The position numbers and the translations under genes were made by a program. Shown one piece after another: positions 24,201 to 32,298 of a DNA stretch of 42,717 nucleotides. This stretch comes from Bacteroidales bacterium. GTDB taxonomy: Bacteria; Bacteroidota; Bacteroidia; Bacteroidales; PXBB01. How positions within the stretch are numbered: position 1 is the stretch's first letter; every line of letters begins with the position of its first letter. The stretch spans positions 1-42,717 of the forward strand of contig JAQVVM010000041.1 of the NCBI GenBank assembly GCA_028698995.1, in the 5' to 3' direction. The notes beneath the pieces were generated by a model. That model saw nothing but the letters and a program-made list of their open reading frames with translations. It was not told where the DNA came from and did not search any database.

Positions 24201-25741
24201 ACTCACTTCGTTTTGTATCTCCTAGAGCCAAATACAATTTAAGAAACAATACAATTTTTGCAGAGGATGTGAAAATTATCAGGGTAGCTGATGCTGCAAT
24301 TTTCCCGGGCGACGGACTGGTTACAATTTACAGAGATGCCAGAATGGAGACATTGAGAGAAGCTCAGGTACTAGCAAATATGGCCACAAGATACCACACT
24401 TTGTACAATGCAACTGTAAACATCACTTCTCGAAAAAAATACGAGGGCAGAGCATACTATGACTATTTAGATGAATCAGGCAATAAGCAATTGATAGTTT
24501 TTGAACAACTTGATGTGGATACTACCGCGCAAACATTTGCCAATGGACTTATTGCTAAAGATGCAGATTTTATGCTCAGTCCCAATTTTGAGTACTACGG
24601 AGCTGTCAGTCTTGTAGCCAGTAAGGAGTTCTTAATCTTTGACGGTGCTTTCAGAATAAAAAGCAACTGCGACACCAATGCATTATACTGGGCAAAATTC
24701 ACAGCAGATATCAATCCTCTTGACATTTATATACCTATAGGTGCTGAATTACTCGACGAAAATGACAAGCAGCTTTATGCATCCATTATGCAATCAAACG
24801 ATACAGTATATTCAGCCTTTTTAGCACCTAAATTAAGAACAACAGACCGACCTCTTATATCATCCCAAGGATATTTGTACTTTGATAAAGAAAGAAGACA
24901 ATATAAAATAGCATCAATAGAAAAATTAAGGCAATTCAACCTTCCCGGTAATTATATCAGCCTCGATATTGAAAATTGTTATTCTTATGCCGAAGGGAAG
25001 ATTGAATTAAGTAACAATCTGGGGCAGGTTAAATTTGACATTTATGGAAATGTTGAACTTGATATTGCGACTGGTCTTACTCAACTTGATGTCATGATTC
25101 TTTTGGATTTCTTTTTTGCTGAAAATGCCATGAAAATGGTCAATGATAATATTGAAAAATACGCTGATCTTGCCGGTGTTGACATTTCAAGAGAATCTTA
25201 CAGCAAATCACTGACAGAACTGCTTGGAATAGAAGATGCTGACAGAATTATTAGTGATTTAAATCTTGTAGGAAGAATAAGAGGAAGATTCCCCAATGAA
25301 TTGCAAAAAACTTTTGTACTAAACCATGTACGTTTGGTATGGAATTCAGAAACAGAAACTTATCAGTCTGAAGGAAAGATTGGCATAGGGAACATGCAAC
25401 GAACACTAATCAATAAATATATTGACGGATATCTTGAACTTGTTCAACGCAGAGGTGGAGACATCCTTCACTTCTATATCAATCTTGATACAGATGACTG
25501 GTTCTATTTCGGATACCAAAACCGGGTGATGCAGGCTTTTTCATGTAATAGAGAATTTGTAACAATTATTACAGAAACAAAACCTCAAAACAGAAAACTT
25601 GATACAGAAAGAGGTGAAACTCCATACAGTTATTATATATCATCTGAACGTCGGGTAAAAGATTTTCTTAAAAAATTTATTGGGGAAGAGGAAGAAGAAG
25701 GTGAAGGCACTGAACAAGAAGAAACTCCAAATGGGGACTAA
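21212..25741 (+). CDS. 1509-residue secreted protein of unknown function
   Basis: I cannot assign this protein to a named family. It has an N-terminal signal peptide (FLLLCLPILLLSSHLRAQ) and no other membrane segment, so it is periplasmic or outer-membrane associated. Residues about 20-180 are helical; most of the remainder alternates short beta strands with D/N-rich turns, in long runs like those of beta-taco or AsmA/LptA-type lipid-bridge proteins, but no motif proves that. A helical stretch at about residues 1305-1360 (the MILLDFFFAENAMKMV region) is followed by a C-terminal domain and an acidic tail (GEEEEEGEG). It follows prmA by 20 bp, probably in the permease-tpiA-prmA transcript. Either ATG 21212 or the next codon may start it. 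There is no sign of frameshift or transfer. Confidence 0.85.
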   Translation: MMKKFLLLCLPILLLSSHLRAQRTTNFPTEHVAFFTELTAFFESVEDRDARRTGKLLIEAFTPVWTNFNEAKKNIVIANCNRMIDRKMRPFPQFETYLTTLINFSNSNQPDNNFVVFHNVLEELINRSRGRHFMGFLDFCKSLFSENALYSSPTTKWTSDNAVMEFKVEEEPYVIINSLNLTCYANNDSSIIYNTKGVYYPMENLWKGEGGIISWERAGFERHMVWAEIGKYEINLQFSRFDIDSVTFYNKNFFDEPLFGVLNERVLANVSQEEASYPRFTSYDLRLRIENIFEDINYEGGFSMHGSKLIGSGDRDTDAYLIFKRENQDFIIAGSSSYSIASNKISSADANITIYMEDDSIYHPSIQLRYNDETKEVSLFRNREGLSNSPFFNSFHKLDMYFEALYWNMKEPKIDLRMIKGVGTESTALFESSNFFSEHRFERIQALDDINPLVVIYNYTRRIQSNEFHLTDIASFMRISLEQTKILMINLTNMGFLMYDLDYDKIIVKDRLVQYVNSKARRVDYDVLQFNSIVNDGVNASINLLNFDLNLRGVESVFLSDSQNVVIFPKDQALTVKKNRDFAFDGKVNAGLFEYYGKLFYFDYEIFKINMPVIDSLLFRVFDKTKERDAYGRYPLVKIKSVIEDMAGELLIDFPTNKSGIQPFDEYPIFHSKKDAFVYYNKSHIHNGVYTKDRFYFHLETFTIDSLNTFSTEGLEFKGYLSSADIFPDIYEPLKVQPDFSLGFIMRTPENGYPAYNGKGIYKDLINLSNKGLIGHGTLEYLTSISKSANFYFFPDSMRAKVEDFVIQEQIAAVEYPDVLGKDVDELWLPYQDRMIITKIDNAIEMYKNQSKLHGYLTLTPSLLSGEGTMEFNDAEMDSRLFKFKNTVFDADTADFRLKTYDLSELAFSTENYKSHIDFVARKGEFKSNGGGSKVEFPVNQYICYMDEFDWYMDREEIDLAVDVGDQMRELEGKTLQEIADIDISGSEFISVHPNQDSLRFVSPRAKYNLRNNTIFAEDVKIIRVADAAIFPGDGLVTIYRDARMETLREAQVLANMATRYHTLYNATVNITSRKKYEGRAYYDYLDESGNKQLIVFEQLDVDTTAQTFANGLIAKDADFMLSPNFEYYGAVSLVASKEFLIFDGAFRIKSNCDTNALYWAKFTADINPLDIYIPIGAELLDENDKQLYASIMQSNDTVYSAFLAPKLRTTDRPLISSQGYLYFDKERRQYKIASIEKLRQFNLPGNYISLDIENCYSYAEGKIELSNNLGQVKFDIYGNVELDIATGLTQLDVMILLDFFFAENAMKMVNDNIEKYADLAGVDISRESYSKSLTELLGIEDADRIISDLNLVGRIRGRFPNELQKTFVLNHVRLVWNSETETYQSEGKIGIGNMQRTLINKYIDGYLELVQRRGGDILHFYINLDTDDWFYFGYQNRVMQAFSCNREFVTIITETKPQNRKLDTERGETPYSYYISSERRVKDFLKKFIGEEEEEGEGTEQEETPNGD

Positions 25742-25784
25742 TTTTTCATTTATAATATTTTATAACAATAACTCCAATTATAAG

Positions 25785-25792
25785 TAAATTTG
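25785..25792 (+). promoter_or_regulatory. Possible -7 element overlapping the sensor-kinase start
   Basis: TAAATTTG matches TAnnTTTG but overlaps the TTG codon at 25790. If it is real, translation would begin at the TTG at 25811 (MKNTALSIKL). It may be a chance match. Confidence 0.25.
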
Positions 25793-27898
25793 TTCAGAAA
25801 GATTTTTAACTTGAAAAATACAGCACTTTCTATAAAATTACGACTTTTTCTACCTATTGCGATTATTATTGTTATAATTATCGTAGTCATTACAACATGG
25901 TTTATATCTAATTCAATAAGCACTTTCAACAAGCATCTTGAGCAAACATTAGAGCTGGAGGTTCTCACAATCTCCCGCATGTTTGAACGTGAAAATATTC
26001 TGAAATTAGATAAGGTAAAATCCAATCTGAAATTAGTTGATAAACTTTTCAATTTAAATGATTTTAGAATTGATAATACTACTTTTGAAATTGAAGCCGA
26101 GAATCAAATTACAGGTTTAAAAAATATAATTCTATTAAGAAAATGGTATTTAAATAATTCAGAACTATATAACAATAATTCATTTGTTGATAGCATGCAA
26201 TTATTGGTAGGTGGGACAGTCACTATTTTTCAGAAAACAGATAGTGGTTTCGTCAGAATGACTACAAATATCAATAAATCAGATGGATCAAGGGCTGTAG
26301 GGACTTATATACCCCATAATTCTCCTGTTGCTCAAGCCGTAAACGCAGGAGAATCTTATATTGGGAGAGCATATATTCTTGACGACTGGTATATCACAGC
26401 TTATAAACCATTTTTTTTTAATGGCGAGCTACAAGGTATGATTTACGTTGGTTATAAAGAAAAAGATATTGAGGAATTAAAAAAAATAATTTCCGAACTG
26501 ACCATAGGTAAAAGTGGCTATCCCTTTGTTTTTGACAAAAATGGGCTTATACTTATTCATCCTGAAATTGAAGGCAGCACTTTAAACGAATTTGATTTTT
26601 GGGAAAATATTAAAAATAAACAAAAAGGTATTTTCCAATACATTTACAATAAACAACTTAAAACACTTGCTTTTATCTACTTCGAACCATTTGAATTGTA
26701 TATTGCAGCATCAATTATTAACGAAATCGAAAACAAAGACTTTATTCGCAGTGCAATAGCAGGTACAAGTATTGTGAGTTTAATAGCAGCTATAGCCTTG
26801 CTGGCATTGATTTATTATTTTACTTCTAAAAGACTGTTCAGATATGTTAACAGATTGCAGGCTTCAAACAAAAGAATTGAAAGCATCAGTGAAGCTTTAG
26901 AAGAATCGGAAGAGCGCTTTCAAAAGTTATTTGACAGCACAGGAGATGATATTTTTGTTACCGATGAAGATGAAAATATTGTTGAAGTAAATCATGCAGC
27001 ATGCAAAACGTTGGGTTATGAAAAAAAGGAGCTTTTGAAGATGAAAATCACAGAAATTAAAACTCCAAAATATAGAGAGAACGTTGCTGCAAACAGAAAG
27101 ATTATATATGAAACAAGTTCCCACACATTTGAATCAGAGCATGTTAGAAAAGATGGCACTGTAATACCCGTAGAATTCCTGAGCAGGGTAGTAAGTTATA
27201 AGCATGAGAAACTAATCCTGAGTGTTGTTCGAAATTTAACACAGAGAAAAGAAATTGAAAGAAAAATATTAAGCACCATAATTCTTACAGAAGAAAGAGA
27301 ACGAGAACGTTTTGCTAAAGATATGCACGATGGTCTTGGACCTTTATTGTCAACAATTAAGCTATATGTTAATGAATTAAAATCCATGCATATTTCTCTT
27401 GAAGAAAGGGAAGACCTTATTAAAACCAGCAATGAAATTATTGATGAAGCAGTTAATGCCACACGCACAATTTCTAATAATCTCATGCCCAGAATTATAA
27501 ACACTTATGGACTTTTGAAAGCTGTTGATGATTTTTGTCAAAAAATCAACAAGACCAATAAACTATCCATTTCCTTTGAAACTGAAAATATTATTGAAAG
27601 ACTTAATCATGATATTGAGCTGATTCTTTTCAGAGTAATAAGTGAACTCATTAACAACACCATCAAACATGCAAAAGCGGAGAAAGTTATCATTTTGCTT
27701 GTGAGATTTGACACAAAAGTAGCCCTTTATTACAAAGATGATGGTATTGGTTTTAACAAAGATGAAATTATGAATTCTGAGCATAAGGGTATGGGGCTTA
27801 AAAACATAATAAGCAGGGTAAAATCCATTAATGGTGCTTATCAAATCATAAGTTCTCAAGGACATGGATTTTCCATTAAAATTGAATTTAATATTTAA
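25790..27898 (+). CDS. Cache-PAS sensor histidine kinase, NarL type
   Basis: This is a 702-residue membrane sensor. A first helix (about residues 22-44) leads into a large extracytoplasmic Cache domain, probably Cache_3-Cache_2, with GGTVTIFQK, AVGTYIP, GRAYILDDWYITAYKPF and SGYPFVFDKNGLILIHP. A second helix (about 323-347) is followed by a PAS domain (about 375-495, DIFVTDEDENIVEVNHAAC). The HisKA_3 dimerisation helix carries His513 in DMHDGLGPLLSTIK, and the HATPase domain has SELINNTIKHAKA, DDGIGF and GMGLKNI. It should phosphorylate the adjacent response regulator, 15 bp downstream. No ATG is available near the N-terminus; TTG 25790 or TTG 25811 is the start. The ligand is unknown; Cache domains of this class often bind small carboxylates or amino acids. 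Confidence 0.9.
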   Translation: MFRKIFNLKNTALSIKLRLFLPIAIIIVIIIVVITTWFISNSISTFNKHLEQTLELEVLTISRMFERENILKLDKVKSNLKLVDKLFNLNDFRIDNTTFEIEAENQITGLKNIILLRKWYLNNSELYNNNSFVDSMQLLVGGTVTIFQKTDSGFVRMTTNINKSDGSRAVGTYIPHNSPVAQAVNAGESYIGRAYILDDWYITAYKPFFFNGELQGMIYVGYKEKDIEELKKIISELTIGKSGYPFVFDKNGLILIHPEIEGSTLNEFDFWENIKNKQKGIFQYIYNKQLKTLAFIYFEPFELYIAASIINEIENKDFIRSAIAGTSIVSLIAAIALLALIYYFTSKRLFRYVNRLQASNKRIESISEALEESEERFQKLFDSTGDDIFVTDEDENIVEVNHAACKTLGYEKKELLKMKITEIKTPKYRENVAANRKIIYETSSHTFESEHVRKDGTVIPVEFLSRVVSYKHEKLILSVVRNLTQRKEIERKILSTIILTEERERERFAKDMHDGLGPLLSTIKLYVNELKSMHISLEEREDLIKTSNEIIDEAVNATRTISNNLMPRIINTYGLLKAVDDFCQKINKTNKLSISFETENIIERLNHDIELILFRVISELINNTIKHAKAEKVIILLVRFDTKVALYYKDDGIGFNKDEIMNSEHKGMGLKNIISRVKSINGAYQIISSQGHGFSIKIEFNI

Positions 27899-27913
27899 AT
27901 CTGATAATAAAAA

Positions 27914-28561
27914 ATGAAAAGTATAAATAGAATTTTCATAGTTGATGACCATGAAATATTCCGAAATGGGTTGAAAATGATAATTGGGAAACTAAAATAT
28001 CTTGAAATTGTGGGTGAGGCATCAAATGGCAGAGAGTTTATTGATAAACTCAAACCTACGAATCCGGATGTGGTGTTGCTTGACATTGAAATGCCTGAAA
28101 TGAATGGCATTGACGCAGCACAGAAAGCACTTGAGATTAATCCCGATTTAAAAATTATTGTGCTTACCATGTTCAATGAAGATGATTATATTCAGAGTAT
28201 GATCGATATAGGTGTTAAAGGGTTTCTGATGAAAAACATCAACAAAGAAATTTTAGACAAAGCTATCCAAACAGTTATTAATGGAGGAAATTACTATTCT
28301 GAGGAACTTTTTAAATTTTTCACAAGACAGGTAACAAAAGAACGAAAAGCATCACCCTTTGAAATTGAGTTAACCCGTAGAGAAAAAGAAATTTTGCAAT
28401 TGATTTGTGAAGGCTTAAGCAATAAAGAAATTGCCGATATGCTATTTATTAGTGAACGTACAGTGGTTGGTCACAAAACAAATCTGCTGGCAAAAACTGA
28501 TTGTAAAAACTCTATGAGTCTGATGTCGTTTGCTATTAAGAATAAGCTTGTATTTATCTAA
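27914..28561 (+). CDS. NarL/LuxR-type response regulator
   Basis: This 215-residue regulator has a receiver domain with the acidic pocket Asp11-Asp12, phosphoacceptor Asp57 in LLDIEMP, and Lys107 in VKGFLMKN, then a C-terminal LuxR-type helix-turn-helix (LTRREKEILQLICEGLSNKEIADMLF and SERTVVGHKTNLLAK). It pairs with the upstream HisKA_3 kinase, the expected partner class. Targets cannot be read from the sequence; no neighbouring gene shows an obvious repeated binding site. It is convergent with the TetR gene. Confidence 0.95.
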   Translation: MKSINRIFIVDDHEIFRNGLKMIIGKLKYLEIVGEASNGREFIDKLKPTNPDVVLLDIEMPEMNGIDAAQKALEINPDLKIIVLTMFNEDDYIQSMIDIGVKGFLMKNINKEILDKAIQTVINGGNYYSEELFKFFTRQVTKERKASPFEIELTRREKEILQLICEGLSNKEIADMLFISERTVVGHKTNLLAKTDCKNSMSLMSFAIKNKLVFI

Positions 28562-28578
28562 AAGCTATTTCAATTCTA

Positions 28579-29163
28579 TCAATTTCTAATATTCAGTCCT
28601 TCAAAAAGGATTTCCAACATCAAATCAATTTCTTTTTCAATCTGGTCAAATTCCCTTTCAATAGTCCAGTGGTATTCAAATCCTTTCATAGCAGTAAGTA
28701 TGGCGTATGAGGTAAGATTAAAATCTTTAACAGAGAGATTATGAAATGCAACACCTTCTTCAAGTATTATTTTAATAAGCTCTTGCTCTTCAATATCATA
28801 GTTTTTCCTAATTTTATTAATAAAAGAATAGTTTTCCATATATTCTTTTTGAAAAGCACTGTAAAAGTTAGCTAATTTTTGAAACAGTTTGATTCGTGTA
28901 AGCACATAAACTTTAATTTTTTCTTTAGGTGTGTGCTTTTCGCCAATTACCCTATTAATCTCACTTCTAAAAATGGCTGCTTCTTTTTCAATGACAGCAA
29001 TATATATTTCTTCCTTGCTTTTAAAATAATAATACACAGAGCTTTTAGCTTTATGTATTTTAGCAGCAATCTCGTCCATAGTGGTTTTTCTCAAACCAAA
29101 TTTTGAGAAAATTTCCTGGGCGTTGTCAATAATAAGTTCTCTCAAATCTTTAGGTTCTGTCAT
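28579..29163 (-). CDS. TetR/AcrR-family transcriptional regulator
   Basis: This 194-residue regulator has an N-terminal TetR helix-turn-helix: IIDNAQEIFSKFGLRKTTMDEIAAKIHKAKSSVYYYF, then KSKEEIYIAVIEKE. The ligand-binding C-terminal domain is divergent, as usual. It starts at ATG 29163, only four bases after the GIN-domain gene stop, which makes it the third gene of the kinase-GIN-TetR operon. It may autoregulate the operon, but no clear palindromic operator was found near the promoter at 32064-32096. Confidence 0.9.
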   Translation of the reverse strand: MTEPKDLRELIIDNAQEIFSKFGLRKTTMDEIAAKIHKAKSSVYYYFKSKEEIYIAVIEKEAAIFRSEINRVIGEKHTPKEKIKVYVLTRIKLFQKLANFYSAFQKEYMENYSFINKIRKNYDIEEQELIKIILEEGVAFHNLSVKDFNLTSYAILTAMKGFEYHWTIEREFDQIEKEIDLMLEILFEGLNIRN

Positions 29164-29167
29164 CAAT

Positions 29168-29911
29168 CTAATGTTTAATAAATTTTCCGCTTCCGCTTAA
29201 CTGTGTATTGATTTCTTCCGGATTGCCATAATAATGTATATTCCCAACATATTCCAGAGATGCATCCAACGTTTCAGATACATTTACATGACAATCTCCG
29301 GTTCCTTTATGTCTAATATCACAATTGTCAGAATTAAAATTCTGCATAAAAATATAACCTTCACCGGCATTATAGACAAGGGCCTCTCCTGCCCTACCAT
29401 TCAGATACATATCAGCCTGACCATTATGCAGCTTAACTACCACGTTATCAGCACTTAAATTCATATTGATAGTATTTGTACCTTCAAAAACATTAATTTC
29501 AAATCTGGGTGTTTCCCACAGTCCTTTATTGCTGATACTTCCACTACCCCTGTATTCAAGTTCAGACAGTGAGCTCGTATGTAAATCAGTATTTATCTGA
29601 TAGTCATAACTCCGTAACCAATTACATTTATTTTTATTACTTAAAGTGAGAATTTTATTAGAATTATCTGAAGTGATAAAGTTAATAAGATTTTCAGGAC
29701 AGTTTATAACTAAAAAATCTAAAGAATCGGGTATAATGTTTAGATTGATGTTATCATATAAAACTACTTTTGAGATATCGCTAAGCTGACGTTCCTGAGT
29801 AATCATCTTACCATTTGATTTAATACAATTACAATCTTCTTCTTTTTTACATGAAAGTAGAAAAAAGAAAATTAAGAGATAAAATAATGATTTCTTTAGT
29901 TTCTCACACAT
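29168..29911 (-). CDS. GIN-domain (DUF2807) lipoprotein
   Basis: This 247-residue lipoprotein has a signal peptide ending in LLSC (Cys21) followed by KKEEDCNC. The body matches the GIN / putative auto-transporter adhesin head domain: QERQLSDISKVVLYDNINLNIIPD, VINCPENLINFI, repeated GSGSISNKG and GTGDCHVNVSETLDASLEYVGNIHYYGNPE motifs, ending in SGSGKF. These domains form a beta-helix on the periplasmic side or cell surface. The ATG overlaps the 3' end of the kinase gene by 16 bp, so it is translationally coupled to it. The function of GIN proteins is unsettled; membership in an operon with a membrane kinase and a TetR regulator suggests an envelope-sensing unit, which is inference. Confidence 0.88.
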   Translation of the reverse strand: MCEKLKKSLFYLLIFFFLLSCKKEEDCNCIKSNGKMITQERQLSDISKVVLYDNINLNIIPDSLDFLVINCPENLINFITSDNSNKILTLSNKNKCNWLRSYDYQINTDLHTSSLSELEYRGSGSISNKGLWETPRFEINVFEGTNTINMNLSADNVVVKLHNGQADMYLNGRAGEALVYNAGEGYIFMQNFNSDNCDIRHKGTGDCHVNVSETLDASLEYVGNIHYYGNPEEINTQLSGSGKFIKH

Positions 29912-32040
29912 CGCACCGATAAACCTAATCCTTTACTGCTCCAGTCTCTGCTTACCTCGTTACTATTCATGCCAAAGTAACGGTACCAAGCATTATCATT
30001 ATCGTATGTTGTTGAAGTCCAGAAGGCAGCTAATGGGGTTCCTTCCTTAAAAAAGCTGCCATCAGTCAGCCTATAATTTCCCCATGTAAGGTTAAAACCT
30101 GTTCTGCCTCCATCTTTAAATGCATTGGCATGTGAACCGCGCCAAGAAGTTTTTCTTGAATCATATGTTGAAAGTCCGGCTGACTGTTCCAATTGATTCC
30201 ATTCTGAATCAGTTGGTAAATGCCACCCCTGTGGACATGCATTTCTTGCAGATTGCCAGCTATAAAGTCTTCCGAATTTTAAACAACTACTGCTCTTATC
30301 ACTGAAACACCAACTGCCATTACCAGTACTAAAATTAAGATTTTCGGCCATCCAAATCTGAGTACCAATTCTTACCCATTTGTACTGTTTATTTCCACTT
30401 CTGCTGTCTCTAAAAATTCCACTATTTCCGGCAAATAATCTAATTTCTTCAATGCCTTTTCTCGCATCTTCAGCATGGACACCCTCCGGATAATCAGCCA
30501 GATATTGCTCATAAGCAGCTTTGGTATTTAAGCTTTTAGCACTGTTAAAGGCATTAATATCAGCTTCAATAGAAGAAGCTTTTACTGTACTGTCCCGAAG
30601 CATATCTTCTAATTTTTGAAGGGCTTCTTCCTTCATAGAACAATCACCACAGTCTTGAATAAATTGACGCAAAAAATCTCTGTTATTTAAGGCTAAGATA
30701 CTATCGAAAGTCAGTCTTTCAATATTTTCATGAGCCTTTTCTACTTTTTCACTTTCGGGATATTGCTTTAAAAATTCCAAATAAAAGGATTTTGCGTTTT
30801 CACTTTCAGTCTTAATCCACAGGATATTTTCCTGAGCTAAAGGCACAAATTTACTTTTAGGATATTTTCCTATAAAATTCTCAAATGATTCCTTTGAATT
30901 TTCTGCTATTGCTGAACGCCAAGCTCTGTTTTCGTTAGGAAGAAGAAAATAAACAAGAATAAATATTACGCATATGAACAAAAAAGCGCCGATAATAATT
31001 TTCAATTTTGACTTTGAAGTTTTTTTTCTCTTCTCAAAATCAGGAGATAAGTTATTAATATTATTTTCCGGATTACTAAAAACAATGGGTTCTGTTTTAC
31101 GCTGTGAATCGGATTTCCCAATATCATTATTAATCTCCTCAGTGCTTTTATCTGGAGGAGCAACCTCTTCAAAATCAATATCACGCTCGATTCTATCGGG
31201 TAAGACCCAAAAGCCACTGCCCAAAAACGATTCAGCACTATTTTTAATCTCCTGAGCAGTAGGTCTTTTCCAAGTTTCCTTCGAAAGGCACGCCGCAATC
31301 AGTAACTGCAAATTCAAAGAGAAATTTTCAGGTAAACGGGCTGGTTTATTACCTGTATTTGCAACCATTCCTCCAAGTTCGCCATAGGGTAGTTCATCAG
31401 TCAGCAATTCAAACATAGTAACGCCGAGAGAAAAAATATCATTGGCTTTAATAGGTTCACGCTCAGATAAGTTTTCGCTAATTCTTTCAGGGGCCATATA
31501 AGCGGTAGTGCCACTATTGCTTATAGGTTTACCCATACTCTTTGTGAGTGTTTTACGAATTTTGGTACTGATGCCGAAATCTGTCAGAAGATAATTCCCT
31601 TTAGGGTCAACAAGGATGTTATCAGGTTTAATATCAAGATGAATAATTGGTGTTTCACTTTCATGCAAATAAAGTAATGCATCTGCTATTTGAATAAGAA
31701 ATCGGGCAAGCTCCTTTTCACTCATTTTTCCGCAAAGTTTCATACAACTACCGCTGGGCATATATTGCATTACAAGAAAAGGCATATCATTCCAATCTTC
31801 ATAATAGGTAGGTCTAAGTAAATTAGGGTGGCTAAAGTTAAAGACCAGAGCATATTCATTAGAAAACTCTTTTAGACCATTTTTATCCAATCCGGTTCCA
31901 ACAGCATAAATTTTTAATGCCACCTGCATGTTGTTGCTTTTGGTATCTTCAGCAAGCCATACCTCTGAAAACCCTCCTGCGCCTAACTTCCTCTTTAATA
32001 AATACCTATTATTAAACAGGGTATTTTCATGAATAAACAT
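29896..32040 (-). CDS. Membrane Ser/Thr protein kinase fused to a FISUMP domain
   Basis: This 714-residue protein has three parts. Residues about 12-275 are a Hanks-type kinase: glycine loop GAGGFSEVW (20-28), Lys43, HLDIKPDN with Asp136, DFG at 154-156 and an APE motif. The Arg of HRD is Leu. One transmembrane helix follows at about residues 345-367 (KLKIIIGAFLFICVIFILVYFLL). The extracytoplasmic part has three short helical repeats with YP-x-S/G (YPKSKF, YPESEK, YPEGVH) and then a C-terminal FISUMP domain from about 550 (WVRIGTQIWMAENLNF, CPQGWHLPTDSEW, FWTSTTYDNDNAWYRYF, SVRCVRN). It is an intact sensor-kinase architecture with a lectin-like outer domain. It leads the operon with the GIN and TetR genes. 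Confidence 0.92.
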   Translation of the reverse strand: MFIHENTLFNNRYLLKRKLGAGGFSEVWLAEDTKSNNMQVALKIYAVGTGLDKNGLKEFSNEYALVFNFSHPNLLRPTYYEDWNDMPFLVMQYMPSGSCMKLCGKMSEKELARFLIQIADALLYLHESETPIIHLDIKPDNILVDPKGNYLLTDFGISTKIRKTLTKSMGKPISNSGTTAYMAPERISENLSEREPIKANDIFSLGVTMFELLTDELPYGELGGMVANTGNKPARLPENFSLNLQLLIAACLSKETWKRPTAQEIKNSAESFLGSGFWVLPDRIERDIDFEEVAPPDKSTEEINNDIGKSDSQRKTEPIVFSNPENNINNLSPDFEKRKKTSKSKLKIIIGAFLFICVIFILVYFLLPNENRAWRSAIAENSKESFENFIGKYPKSKFVPLAQENILWIKTESENAKSFYLEFLKQYPESEKVEKAHENIERLTFDSILALNNRDFLRQFIQDCGDCSMKEEALQKLEDMLRDSTVKASSIEADINAFNSAKSLNTKAAYEQYLADYPEGVHAEDARKGIEEIRLFAGNSGIFRDSRSGNKQYKWVRIGTQIWMAENLNFSTGNGSWCFSDKSSSCLKFGRLYSWQSARNACPQGWHLPTDSEWNQLEQSAGLSTYDSRKTSWRGSHANAFKDGGRTGFNLTWGNYRLTDGSFFKEGTPLAAFWTSTTYDNDNAWYRYFGMNSNEVSRDWSSKGLGLSVRCVRN

Positions 32041-32063
32041 ACCTACAATATTAAAATTATCTA

Positions 32064-32096
32064 CAAATATAGTTGAAAAAATTATGACTTACAAAA
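32064..32096 (-). promoter_or_regulatory. Promoter of the kinase-GIN-TetR operon
   Basis: On the minus strand TTTTG (32092-32096), 20 bases of spacer, and TATATTTG (32064-32071) match the Bacteroidota -33 and -7 elements at good spacing. The start near 32057 gives a leader of about 17 nt. The rest of the spacer to 32298 holds only a weak imperfect hairpin (AAGGGCTATAAAGCCTT) that might help end the thiolase operon. Confidence 0.6.
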
Positions 32097-32298
32097 TATT
32101 TATCATTATAAAAAAATCTATTTGTTTAATATTTAATTGAAAAAGTTTAAGGTATTAAGTTGCACGATAATCCTTTAGAATAGGATAAATATACCCCAAA
32201 GAAACAATTAGGAATTGAAATAAAAAAACAGAAGAGAAAAGTCTGAAAAGGGCTATAAAGCCTTAAATTTGAATTCTCCCGTTTAAAAAGAAAGCTTC

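Noticed and set aside
29896..32040. Ser/Thr kinase as part of an anti-phage defence system
   Set aside because: The neighbours are a GIN lipoprotein and a TetR regulator, the kinase is membrane-anchored with a FISUMP outer domain, and no defence gene is nearby.
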